Assembly: GCF_014196915.1 (NCBI RefSeq)
Contig: NZ_JACIEP010000003.1
Location: 372,001-436,000, forward strand
Length of the DNA: 64,000 bases
DNA from: Dysgonomonas hofstadii
Lineage (GTDB): Bacteria > Bacteroidota > Bacteroidia > Bacteroidales > Dysgonomonadaceae
Reading direction: 5' to 3'
Made by a program: the position numbers and the translations under genes. A model generated the notes under the pieces. That model was not told where the DNA came from. It saw only the letters and a program-made list of their open reading frames with translations, and searched no databases. Position 1 is the first letter of the stretch. Each line of letters starts with the position of its first letter. This document shows, piece by piece, positions 43,000 through 52,800 of the stretch.

Positions 43000-45900
43000 C
43001 TACTGCACCCGCACCCGCATAGCCGGATTAGCCCTCGGCACAATCGAAGATTTACCTATTGTCACAAGATCGGAGGCGGAGCAGCTGTCGTTGGTTACTG
43101 TCCAGCGCAGTACAGCCTGTTTGGTGTCGTTTATCAGTTGAACCGTAGTAGTAGGAGAAGCCGTATCTGCAATCGTTGCCTCTCCGGTTACGAGTGTCCA
43201 TTCTCCCGTACCGCCGGTGGCTGTTGCCGCCATAGTGAACGGATTGAGTGGATTGCCATTCTGGTTCGGCCCGGCATTGGCTGTCGGCATATCGCTTATT
43301 TCTACCCCGATGTGCGAACGCATAGGAGACGTACAGACGTTGTTGGTTACAAATTCCAGATAGTAGTCACCGCCATTGGTTAGCGTAAGCGTATCGCGCA
43401 ACAGGTTACCACCAGTGGCAGCGTCATATACCTGGATCGTGTCAAAAAGCACAGTATTGGTGTAAGCCTCTGACACGGAATCCAGTTTTGTCATCAGGTC
43501 ACTGACACGGAAAGTATTCGTTTCACAATAGTTCCAGGTGATGTCGGTTGTTGTTCCATTAGCAAAGGTAATTATCGGAGCCTGATAGGTGATGGTAATT
43601 TCGTCTACACTTTTGCAGGCGGTTGTCGCCGTAGAATCGTACACGATTTCCACTTTGTAAGTACCGTCCAGGCCAAAGTCGCGGGTATCTATTTCCTCTG
43701 TAGTTGAAGGCATAGCAAGCGGTGTTATAGAATAAGTGCCGTTGGCATTCTGGCGATACCATTTGTAGGTACTCAGGTCGGTACCGTAAAACTCTTTAGC
43801 CGAAAGCATATAGGCCTGGGGGTTGGCTACGATGTCAACGGGAGCACAGTATGTGTTATCGGGTAAACCCACAAGCCCAGGTTCCCCATAAAAGACCACC
43901 TTGTCGTTGTTAAGACTGTAGTTGGACGAGTTGCCGGCGAATTTCAAGCTGTCACCTGTGGCAAGGATTCCGCCCACCTTTACCTGATCCCACTCATTAA
44001 CTCCCATGGAGTTCAGATAGTTGATACTTGCCGTAGCAGAAATTTGCGTAGCTCCCGATTCGGTTGTCGAACTACCCGCACGAAGCGTGTTTTGCAAACA
44101 GGGCGAACCACTGAGTTGCATCAGGTTGTTGACCGTCTGCGTGGTGCCGTTCGCCAGATAGAGTGTGAGGCCTCTCGGGCGTAACAGCAGCGTGTCGATG
44201 GTATTACTGCCCACGAGCTGCCGGTCATGGTTCAAAATCAGTTTCTCAAAATAAAGGTCGCCTGTAATGGTATTCATAAATACTGGTTCACGACCTCGGA
44301 TAGTTTCCACTGTGCCGTATCGATGTCCGTTAACCCCGACGAAGTTGTAATACACCTGGATATAGCTACCTCCGGCATTCAAGGTGGCGCCGGTACCGGA
44401 GTAATACCAATTAGAATAGTTAGAACTGCCAGCTGTGGTTGGTATTATTATCTGCGCGTTGCGGATATTCAGGGTACGTGTGCCACTGGTACTGCTGAAT
44501 CCGCTTATATTCCAATACGTATTGTCGGCATTCAGCGTGCAGGAACCGTTCATTGTGTAAGTGAAAAATGAGTTGGTGGCTCTGGTCATAAGCGAATCCG
44601 CCATATTGACAATACCTGCATTATGCACAATCTGATAACCGCTAAGTTTGTCCATATCGAGAGTCAGTTCGGTAACCGCCGAAATTGTCAGCGTATTGAC
44701 CATCGTCATGTTATCCTTAAATGTCCATTGGGCTGCGCTGTTATTCACTACCAGCCGGTAGAACGATGAGCCTGTGCCGTTGATTAGTTGAGCATCTGTT
44801 GCCGGGCCTAGCAGATTGACCACATAAGAAGTATTATTTGATGTAAACTCCATGTCTTCGCCTGTATGAAAGAGGTTACCGTAGGAGTTTATCTGTACAG
44901 AAAATTGATTGATGATAATCCCGGAAGGGGTTCCCGCTTCGGCTATGAAGTTATTGAAATTTGCATCATTAGTCTCAATCCTGATGGTTTTATCAGCGGG
45001 TATTACAGAATACTGATTGAAATGGACGTTGTCCATCCTGGCCGGCACACAGCCTCCGTCTGGTGTCCCGTCGGAATTAGATGTCCAGTTCGTGGACGTA
45101 TTCCACAGTCCGTCACCCGCTGCTCCAATCCAATAGAGGTCTTTGGTGAAGCGCTCGGTAAATATCCAGCCGTCATTGCCGCCGTTGTCGATACCCGAAG
45201 CGGTGAAATTGCCTCCGCCGGTCGATTTGACGTTGGTCATCTGCACATTCGGAATATTAATGTTCACCGCCGAAGAGATGGTTGCCGAAGCGGGATTGTA
45301 GGGCTTTAGCGTTGAAAACCCGGTGCAGTCGGGTGTCGGTATTTCCATCGACTCGTTGATAGTCAACTGAGCTGTAAAACCTATGCTGGATGCAGTCCCC
45401 GATGTAGGGCTTGGCAAATTAACGGTAGAAAACGGCGCGGCATAGAGTGAGTCGAGCTTTACCCATCTGGTTTCGAAAGTCAGAGGCGAGTTATCTTCCG
45501 AACGTATGGAGTTTGCCTCAAACTGTGTCAGCGAAGAGGTCTGCCCAGCATTGGATATCCTATTGGTTCCTAGACCTTTGAATACAATATTGTAGTAACG
45601 CAAGGTTCCCAAAGCCTCGTTGCGGGCAACAACGCTCGGATTGAGGGCACCATTGAGAGCCGTTGGAGATATGTCGGTGGATATGGCGCTGCTGTAAGCG
45701 GATAGTGTACTAGATCCTGCGATTGAACTGTTTGCGGGATCGAATATTATTGTGGAAGTGCCGGCATCAAGCGTATCGGTAACGGTATTTCCGAAAAACC
45801 AATTGCAGGAAGAGAGGGACAATCTCCCCCTGATGGTTATTTCCGAACTGCCAAGAACCAGCTTGCGGTAAGCCATAGCACTACTACCTGCCGGAAGATA

Positions 45901-48021
45901 GCTGGCACCAGAATCGTTTCCGTCAAAACTGTTGGCAATATCTACTTTATGCCCGTTGGTGTTGAGCGTTCCATTCCGGAGAATCAGGTCTCCGTACTGA
46001 AATGATGATCCAGTATTAAAAACGGTTTTCAGGTCGTCCTCCAGCACCCAGCCACCCACATTAGTAAAATAAATATCGGAGAAGGTTGAGGTATTGGATG
46101 TAATGGTTTCGTCCATGTCGTCGGACATAAAATATACATCGGGATACACGCTGACGCCCGGTTTCATATACCATGAGCCGTAGCAGTAGATTGCAGGTGC
46201 CACCGCACTGTTAATAGGTGAAGGCAGGATGGAAAAAGTCGTTTTGGGACAATCGTCCTCTATAGTGATGTCGTGAAAATAGGCATTTACGGTGGTGATG
46301 GTAATGGCGTCGCCGGTTATTACGGAGTTTTCGTCAAACACGATGTCATCATACTGTGTGGGCGTGCAATAGTCGCTGCCACCCGATGTACGCGACCAGT
46401 TTTCGAGTGTATGCCACTGGTCGTCACCGGCATGCCCTACCCAGTAGAGCTTTTTGGGATTGGGAGCCGTAAATGTTATGTTGGTATTGCCTCCGTCGTC
46501 GATACCCGTAGCGTTTATGGCGTCGGTACCTGCGCCAATGATACCGAAAATCTGCACGTTTTCGAGCACAATGCTGTGACCTGTACTGTTGTTGAGGGTT
46601 GCCACACTGCTACCTCTAAGTTGCCAGTAAGTTTCGCAGTCGGGCGTGGTATCTACCAAATCGTTAGTCAGGGTAATGGTTCTGCCGCTACTGATGGTGT
46701 ATGCCGCAGAGGGCGCCACGGTGAGCGTTCCGATGGACATGCTTTGGGCGATGGTAGCGCCACGCTCCATAAAGGTCACCGAACCGATGGTGATTCCCTG
46801 CGAGTAAGTACCCGTAGATGACAGGTAGGCTTCTGCGTTGGCGTTGTCAAAAATCACCTTGTTGATTTGTGTTCCGTCCTTTGCAAGAAAATGGGCATTG
46901 TTGGTTGATGTACCAGCGGCTGTACCCGTATAGGTGATATGAAACTCAGACTTATCGGCATTTAGCAGTGTTCCGCTGAATCCCCATCCCCGGCAGGCTA
47001 CAAGGGTTCCACCTGTTCCCAGCGCCAGCGAGGTGTTTGCATTTCCCGTCTCCATTTCTGAGGTCAGCGTAAGAGTTTGAAGCGCAGGGAAAGATTGGGC
47101 AATGGTGCTTGACAGTGTAAATGAATATCCCGTTATGGTCGTACAGACAGGCATAGACAAAAACGATGGCTCGAGAATATTGAGAGGCGACCCCTCACCT
47201 AATGAAAAAGTAGTACAGAGCGGTAGTGTCAGTCCGTAGCTGGAGTGGACATATGTAGCGCCGCTACTGAAGGACGTTACCTGGGGTACGATCAATTGCG
47301 CGTTTGTTGCGGGTAACATAGCCGAAGCGGTCTGGACACTGTAGTCAGTCGCTGTTCCGCCAACATATGAAACACCAGTATTGGTGTATGTGTTGATATT
47401 GGACATATTCATTACCGTACCGTCATTCATTACATACATAGAAGCGCCTGACCAGTTGATTCCGTTGAAGTTGAGCGTTCCACCATACACCCTGAGGTCA
47501 ATGCCAGAGATGTTGTCACCCACGATATTGGTAGTCCCCGAGCCATTTTTTCCGAAATAGAAAGTTAATGGATTATTATTAGTGGTCAGCGTGGATGTGT
47601 TGCCTGCATCCGGTTCCATGACGATATTAAAAGATCTATAACTTGTAATAGTTGTATTCGCCTGCAGGGTAATATCACCTGTAACCCTCAATATTCGGTC
47701 GCCTGAATAATGTAGAAAAGCATTGCTTTCTGGGGTAAAAGTCAGCGACTTGATAACCGGAGAAACGTTTATTAAGATTCGCCTGGCCGATGAAGTTGTT
47801 GTACCCGCCAGACCCGAATTGCCATCGATGATGACGTTGGTGGTAGCCGTAGGCACGGACGATGGCTGGTTGGACGGGTCTTGCGTTCCCGACTGATATG
47901 ACCAGTGGGTAAGGTCGCTCCAGCTTCCCGCTCCGCCAATCCAGTACATTGTTTGCTCTGTCTGTGCAAACGCAGAAGTAGCAAGGATGGCGAGAAATAT
48001 TATAAGTAAGAAGTGTTTCAT
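43000..48021 (-). CDS. Giant secreted repeat protein, putative surface adhesin
   Basis: About 1673 residues from MKHFLLIIFLAILATSAFAQ, a clean Sec signal peptide; the frame opens eight codons earlier. Three long repeats each begin with a Tyr-Trp motif: YWIGGAGSWSDLTHWS (near residue 25), LYWVGHAGDDQWHTLENWS (near 535) and LYWIGAAGDGLWNTSTNWTS (near 970). Each continues with a Pro/Asp segment such as YDDIVFDENS and then hundreds of Thr/Ser/Asn-rich parallel-strand turns. The last 250 residues contain Ig- or PKD-like segments (PTANAGPNQNGNPLNPFTMA). No type IX C-terminal sorting domain is evident. It lies 4 nt after a small secreted protein gene and is visibly richer in G+C than its neighbours. 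The adhesin role is inferred. Confidence 0.7.
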   Translation of the reverse strand: MKHFLLIIFLAILATSAFAQTEQTMYWIGGAGSWSDLTHWSYQSGTQDPSNQPSSVPTATTNVIIDGNSGLAGTTTSSARRILINVSPVIKSLTFTPESNAFLHYSGDRILRVTGDITLQANTTITSYRSFNIVMEPDAGNTSTLTTNNNPLTFYFGKNGSGTTNIVGDNISGIDLRVYGGTLNFNGINWSGASMYVMNDGTVMNMSNINTYTNTGVSYVGGTATDYSVQTASAMLPATNAQLIVPQVTSFSSGATYVHSSYGLTLPLCTTFSLGEGSPLNILEPSFLSMPVCTTITGYSFTLSSTIAQSFPALQTLTLTSEMETGNANTSLALGTGGTLVACRGWGFSGTLLNADKSEFHITYTGTAAGTSTNNAHFLAKDGTQINKVIFDNANAEAYLSSTGTYSQGITIGSVTFMERGATIAQSMSIGTLTVAPSAAYTISSGRTITLTNDLVDTTPDCETYWQLRGSSVATLNNSTGHSIVLENVQIFGIIGAGTDAINATGIDDGGNTNITFTAPNPKKLYWVGHAGDDQWHTLENWSRTSGGSDYCTPTQYDDIVFDENSVITGDAITITTVNAYFHDITIEDDCPKTTFSILPSPINSAVAPAIYCYGSWYMKPGVSVYPDVYFMSDDMDETITSNTSTFSDIYFTNVGGWVLEDDLKTVFNTGSSFQYGDLILRNGTLNTNGHKVDIANSFDGNDSGASYLPAGSSAMAYRKLVLGSSEITIRGRLSLSSCNWFFGNTVTDTLDAGTSTIIFDPANSSIAGSSTLSAYSSAISTDISPTALNGALNPSVVARNEALGTLRYYNIVFKGLGTNRISNAGQTSSLTQFEANSIRSEDNSPLTFETRWVKLDSLYAAPFSTVNLPSPTSGTASSIGFTAQLTINESMEIPTPDCTGFSTLKPYNPASATISSAVNINIPNVQMTNVKSTGGGNFTASGIDNGGNDGWIFTERFTKDLYWIGAAGDGLWNTSTNWTSNSDGTPDGGCVPARMDNVHFNQYSVIPADKTIRIETNDANFNNFIAEAGTPSGIIINQFSVQINSYGNLFHTGEDMEFTSNNTSYVVNLLGPATDAQLINGTGSSFYRLVVNNSAAQWTFKDNMTMVNTLTISAVTELTLDMDKLSGYQIVHNAGIVNMADSLMTRATNSFFTYTMNGSCTLNADNTYWNISGFSSTSGTRTLNIRNAQIIIPTTAGSSNYSNWYYSGTGATLNAGGSYIQVYYNFVGVNGHRYGTVETIRGREPVFMNTITGDLYFEKLILNHDRQLVGSNTIDTLLLRPRGLTLYLANGTTQTVNNLMQLSGSPCLQNTLRAGSSTTESGATQISATASINYLNSMGVNEWDQVKVGGILATGDSLKFAGNSSNYSLNNDKVVFYGEPGLVGLPDNTYCAPVDIVANPQAYMLSAKEFYGTDLSTYKWYRQNANGTYSITPLAMPSTTEEIDTRDFGLDGTYKVEIVYDSTATTACKSVDEITITYQAPIITFANGTTTDITWNYCETNTFRVSDLMTKLDSVSEAYTNTVLFDTIQVYDAATGGNLLRDTLTLTNGGDYYLEFVTNNVCTSPMRSHIGVEISDMPTANAGPNQNGNPLNPFTMAATATGGTGEWTLVTGEATIADTASPTTTVQLINDTKQAVLRWTVTNDSCSASDLVTIGKSSIVPRANPAMRVRVQ

Positions 48022-48025
48022 GACG

Positions 48026-48709
48026 TTATTTGACTTTAAACACAATATTCATGAACGTCTTTTCTGTGACCTTTGTCGGGTCTGCCTTGTATTTCAATAT
48101 GCCGTTGGCATCGAGCGATTCGATGGTAAACGTGTCTTTGTCGTAATAGACGATAAAATACTCCAACTCGCTGGTAACCTTCACAGATAGGGTTCCTGCA
48201 CCGTCACTTTTATAAGAAGTGGTGGCATCGACCATTCCGAACTGTTTGGCATAGACATCGGTGTATAAGTCGATGGTGAATACTTGCGTCCCCGAGTCGT
48301 AAGTTCCCCACGAAAGAGAGACTGGGTCTGTCGGCAATACGATAGAAGGCATGTAGAACTGTTGCGGAAACGCACCCGCAACTGAAGCTACGCTCACCCA
48401 CTTAGAGCCATCGTTGTAATAAATGCCTTCTTTCACAGCCGTAGCACCTGTACCATTAGGGGCTGTGTTATAAACGAACATACCCTTCACATTTTCGGTT
48501 AGGGGGGAGGGGTCATCTGTCGCATTAAGGGTTACGCGCGGCAATAGTAAACCTTTAGTCGATGTTCCTGCTGTTGTTTCCTTCAGGTCGAGAAGGGCAT
48601 TCTCGTCCGGTTCTTTATCAGCACCGATAGTTACTTGTGCGTGTGTGGCAATAGACAGGCATACCAGCAAGACCAGTATCGCTATTAATTTTTCAGTTCT
48701 TAGTTTCAT
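48026..48709 (-). CDS. Secreted protein partner of the giant surface protein
   Basis: 227 residues with a signal peptide (IAILVLLVCLSIATHAQ). The mature start VTIGADKEPDENALLDLKET, then KGLLLPRVTL, GMFVYNTAPN and KEGIYYNDGSKWVSV are typical of a recurring Bacteroidota surface-protein head, found ahead of varied C-terminal domains and gliding or adhesin genes. The C-terminal 110 residues form a strand-rich domain (LSWGTYDSGTQVFTIDLYTD, SELEYFIVYYDKDTFTIESL). It is first in a two-gene operon with the giant protein and shares its higher G+C content. Function unknown. Confidence 0.75.
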   Translation of the reverse strand: MKLRTEKLIAILVLLVCLSIATHAQVTIGADKEPDENALLDLKETTAGTSTKGLLLPRVTLNATDDPSPLTENVKGMFVYNTAPNGTGATAVKEGIYYNDGSKWVSVASVAGAFPQQFYMPSIVLPTDPVSLSWGTYDSGTQVFTIDLYTDVYAKQFGMVDATTSYKSDGAGTLSVKVTSELEYFIVYYDKDTFTIESLDANGILKYKADPTKVTEKTFMNIVFKVK

Positions 48710-49488
48710 AACTCATTAGTTTGTTGTAATTTTTTAGTAAAGTGTTTGTCCTTAATTTGCTGATCGTCGTATGTTTCTTTAAAATGGAATCATTCTTCTA
48801 TATTTTTTTAGTATTGAGATATCTGCACGGGCCGATACACATTGGTGTTTCTCCGCTTCCTGATATATTACATTTGATAATCTGGTTGTTTTCTGGATTT
48901 GCAATCTGTTGTTTGTCTTAAATATTTGTCTTTTTATATAAAACCGTTTATCTGCTTCCGGTATGTTGCTGTTTCCATGTATTAATGAAGTTATTATTGT
49001 AAAAATTTATCTTTAAAAGGTAGTACATTTTCAATCTACAGGATTTCATATGGACAGATAATATTTCTTCCGGATGAAAGATATCTAACTCCCATATTAT
49101 CAGCAATAAAAACTGAATGGTAAATACCGCATTCCAGTCTTGTTTTCATTCTCTAAGTCGCATTCAGTTTACGACCGCAAGTTATCGGGAAATTTTTATA
49201 TAGACTTTATAGAATTTCGCCATTCTGTTTTACATTTTCTCCCTGCTATGACAATTTGAATTTTTGCAGATAAGATTTTTGTAACTATTCCGCTGTTATT
49301 TTTTTTCAGAAGGCTATTTATCTTTCCTTATATTTATTACTTTCATCATCTGGAAAACTGTTATCTTTTGTATTTGTGACATCTGCAGTTTTAATTATGA
49401 ATAAGATAATGTAACCCGTAGTGCATTAATATTAGTTTATTAATGTTCATCGAAGATTCAAATTTAGTAATGATACCTATGAAAAAAA
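48710..49488. other. A/T-rich gap of about 780 nt, no gene seen
   Basis: No convincing ORF, RNA gene or strong hairpin. It should hold the promoter of the secreted-protein/giant-protein operon on the minus strand and possibly one for the 110-aa ORF. A half-copy of the shared operator (ATACCTAT, 49470-49477) lies just before that ORF but lacks the second arm. Confidence 0.4.
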
Positions 49489-49821
49489 ATGAAATATTCT
49501 TCTTTTCCTAAAATAGATGAAGATAGAATAAAAGATTTTCTATATGAAAAGAATGAGTCTGATACTATCCGCGATTTTTTAGATAAAGAATTACAGGATA
49601 AAGGTATTTCAGGCGCATACAGAACTTATATTTCCACTCATTTTGCACAATTTGTTCAAATATATTTGGGGGAAGGGTTGAAAGATCCGAGAAATAGCGA
49701 TGCACTGATAGATTTTCAGCGTATGCTTTTAAAAGAGTTAAAGAAGATAAATCCGAGTTATGAAAATACATTGATTAAAATACAAAATAATTACAATAAA
49801 ACGATCAATGTAAAAAATTGA
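49489..49821 (+). CDS. Small protein of unknown function (110 aa)
   Basis: I do not recognise this protein. It has no signal peptide or membrane segment. It is helix-rich and charged: FPKIDEDRIKDFLYEKNESD, AYRTYISTHFAQFVQIYLGE, ALIDFQRMLLKELKKINPSY. It ends 25 nt before the convergent end of the hybrid two-component regulator gene. A run of A before the ATG could be a weak ribosome site. It may be a real small cytoplasmic protein; the codon pattern looks coding, but nothing ties it to a neighbour. Confidence 0.45.
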   Translation: MKYSSFPKIDEDRIKDFLYEKNESDTIRDFLDKELQDKGISGAYRTYISTHFAQFVQIYLGEGLKDPRNSDALIDFQRMLLKELKKINPSYENTLIKIQNNYNKTINVKN

Positions 49822-49845
49822 CTTTATAAAAAGAAATCAGATCAA

Positions 49846-52800
49846 TTATATTACATATGTTTGCGTATTTGAAACATCGCTTCCATTATTAAGCTCCATG
49901 TAACGTTTGGGAGACATCCCATACTGTTCACGAAAGCTATTTGAGAAATGTGATGGTGACGAAAATCCGGTAGCATATGCAACTTCGGATATCGTAAATT
50001 TTTGTGTGGCCAACAATTGCGTAGCATACCTCAGCCTGGCTATCTTGATGTATTCGCTGGGATTTTGATGGATCAGCTGTTTCGTTTTTCGCTGAAACTG
50101 TGAGCGGCTTATTCCCATTTGGCTGCTGATTGTCTCAACAGACAGTTCCGGGTCGGATATGCGCTCTTGAATAATATCATCAAATTTTTTGAGAAAAATA
50201 TCATCTGCTGATCTCACTTTACTCGCATCAACTTGTTCAAACTTACCTTTATATTTATCACTCATAGTCGTGCGTAACTCTATTAGTTTGGCTATACGTG
50301 TCTTCAGATGTTCGGTATTAAATGGTTTCGGTATATAAGAATCGGCTCCCATACGTAATCCTTCGATACGATCTTCTATTGTTGTGCGGGCTGTAAGTAA
50401 AATAATTGGTATATGAAGTGTTTGTTCGTTTTTTTTCAGTCTGTTGCACATCTCTAGCCCATCAATCTGGGGCATCATAAGATCGGATATAATACAATCG
50501 GGTTGTTCACTGATTGCCTTTTCAAGCCCTTCTCTTCCATCTGATGCCTTCAATATAAGATATTCATCTTTTAGAATAGCTGTAAGGTAGTCTTGTATTT
50601 CTTTATTATCCTCTACAATCAATAACCGACGTTTATGTTTTGTGTTTTTTTTACTTTGTACTATCTCTTCAGTCTGCTCAACCATAATCAAAGGTTCTAT
50701 AACAGACGCTTTTATGTCTGTATTTACTGCATTAGTCATGGGTTTCAGACGAATGTCATTCAAGGGGATTCTAATAATAAAACGAGTTCCGATACCATTG
50801 TCAGTATCTTCAATGTATATATCTCCATGATGAATGATCATCAAATTGAGAGATAGATGTAAACCAATGCCAGTACCGGTTCTTACTTTATTATCTTCGT
50901 TAGGTATGCGGAAGAAACGATTGAATACAGATTCACGCAATTCATGAGGTATTCCAATACCAGTATCCGAAACATGTATAAGTAATGAGTTGTTTTCAGA
51001 AGTTGCCAGGACTTTTATGCAGCCACCTTGTGGTGTATACTTCATCGCATTAGATATAACATTTACTAATACTTTGTCCATGATATCAGGGTCGACCCAG
51101 GCCTTAGATACACCTTGACCGACATTAAATGTAAGTGTTATGTTTTTGTCCTCTGCCATATAACTGAAAGAAGATATGATGTTTTCTATAAATCCGGCTA
51201 CATCCAATTCTTCTGTACGAAGCACGACCTTACCTCTGTCTATCTTTCGCATGTCCATTGTCTGATTTACCAGTCTTAAAATCCGGTGTGCATTCCAGAA
51301 CATTAATTTATACAACTTAAGTAGCCTTTCGTTTTTTTCTTCCTTGATAAGTTGTTCGATTGGAGAAAGGATCAAGGTAAGCGGCGTACGTATCTCGTGT
51401 GAGATATCTGTAAAAAATTGAAGTTTAGATTGCATAATCCGGGCTTCATTAGCTTTTGCAATGTTTTCTCTCCTTTTTATTTCCTTCTTTTTAATAATAT
51501 AATATGCGTAACTCCCTGCTGTTAAGAATAGTAATACATAAATGATCATAGCCCACCATGTTTTCCAGAGAGGAGGAGTAATAATGATCTTTAAACTTTT
51601 CTCCTGCGGGTTATTTCCCGATAAAGAAGCCCTTACCCTGAATATATATTCTCCCGGAGGAATGTTTGTGTAAGTCGCAATCCGGCTGTTTGCGGAAACT
51701 GTTTTCCATTCTTTATCGAAATTATCCATACGAACTTGATAGATCACCTTATCGTTGGCTGTATATTCTATTGCGCCGAAACTGATAGAAAAGCTCTTGG
51801 TATTATAGTTTAGTGTTATTTCCTGTGTGTTATTTATATCATCTTTAAGTATAGAGTTCTTGTCACTGTTAACTTCAACACGTGTATTATATATATACAA
51901 ATCAGTAAAAGCAAGCCCAAGCAACGAATGTGCAGGCAACTCCGTAAAGGATTGAAAATACACCACTCCTCCTATTCCTCCAAATAATAATTCGCCATCG
52001 GTTGAACGACAATGTGCTCCACGCTTAAATTCACCGTTCATGTCCCCTCGCGGAGTTACATAGCCGGTTATCTCTCCTGTTGCTGTATTCAAAAAAGCAA
52101 GCCCCATACTGGTACTTATCCAAAGATTATTATTTTCGTCAATTTCAAGACCGTTGATCGAGGCATCAGGCAAACCATCTGATTTTGTATATATAGTTTT
52201 TATCTCATTGCTATTACTTTCAAGACAGTTAAGACCATTCTTTGTTCCTACCCATAGATTTCCAGATTTATCTTCTGTAAACGCATTTATGCAGTCGTTA
52301 CTTAGCCCGCAGATCTTCGTTGTAAAATCAGTATAAGTTCCTGTTTTTATGTTATAACAATTAAATCCCGCACTGCTGGTACCTATCCATAATTGTTCCG
52401 AAGCGCTTAAATACAATGTATTTATAGCGTTGCTAAGCAATTGGTCGCTCGTTTTTTGTATGTCATGCTTCAACCACTGCATCTGGTTTGATCCCGGCGT
52501 ATATACACAGACGCCATCACTATTTGTTCCTATCCACAGGTTCCCGCTATTATCTTCTGTGATGACATTTATATCTATCAGTTCTACACCATTTCCAGAA
52601 AAGTTCTCAAGTAAAAATAGATCCTTTTCAGGATGATATCTGTATAATCCTGATAAATATGTTCCTGCCCATATTCTACCCTTTGAGTCTTGAAAAAGTG
52701 TTACTACATTTTGCCCTTTCAACAAGTCAGCATTGTAATGTTTCCGCACATTCTTACCTGAATCGAGCTTGTATATGCCATCACCATCTGTCCCAAACAA

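Noticed and set aside
43000-43300. Type IX secretion C-terminal sorting domain on the giant protein
   Set aside because: The C-terminus has PKD- or Ig-like text and ends RVRVQ without the conserved type IX pattern.
44227-45309. Two further + strand frames (114 and 147 codons) opposite the giant gene
   Set aside because: Same reason: low stop frequency on the antisense strand, no ribosome site, no protein-like features.
46273-46821. Long + strand frame of 182 codons opposite the giant surface protein gene
   Set aside because: It lies wholly antisense to a gene with clear signal peptide and repeats, in G+C-richer DNA where stop codons are rarer. The translation lacks domain character.
49470-49477. 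ATACCTAT as a fourth copy of the shared operator
   Set aside because: Only one arm is present; the second arm is absent, so it is treated as chance.
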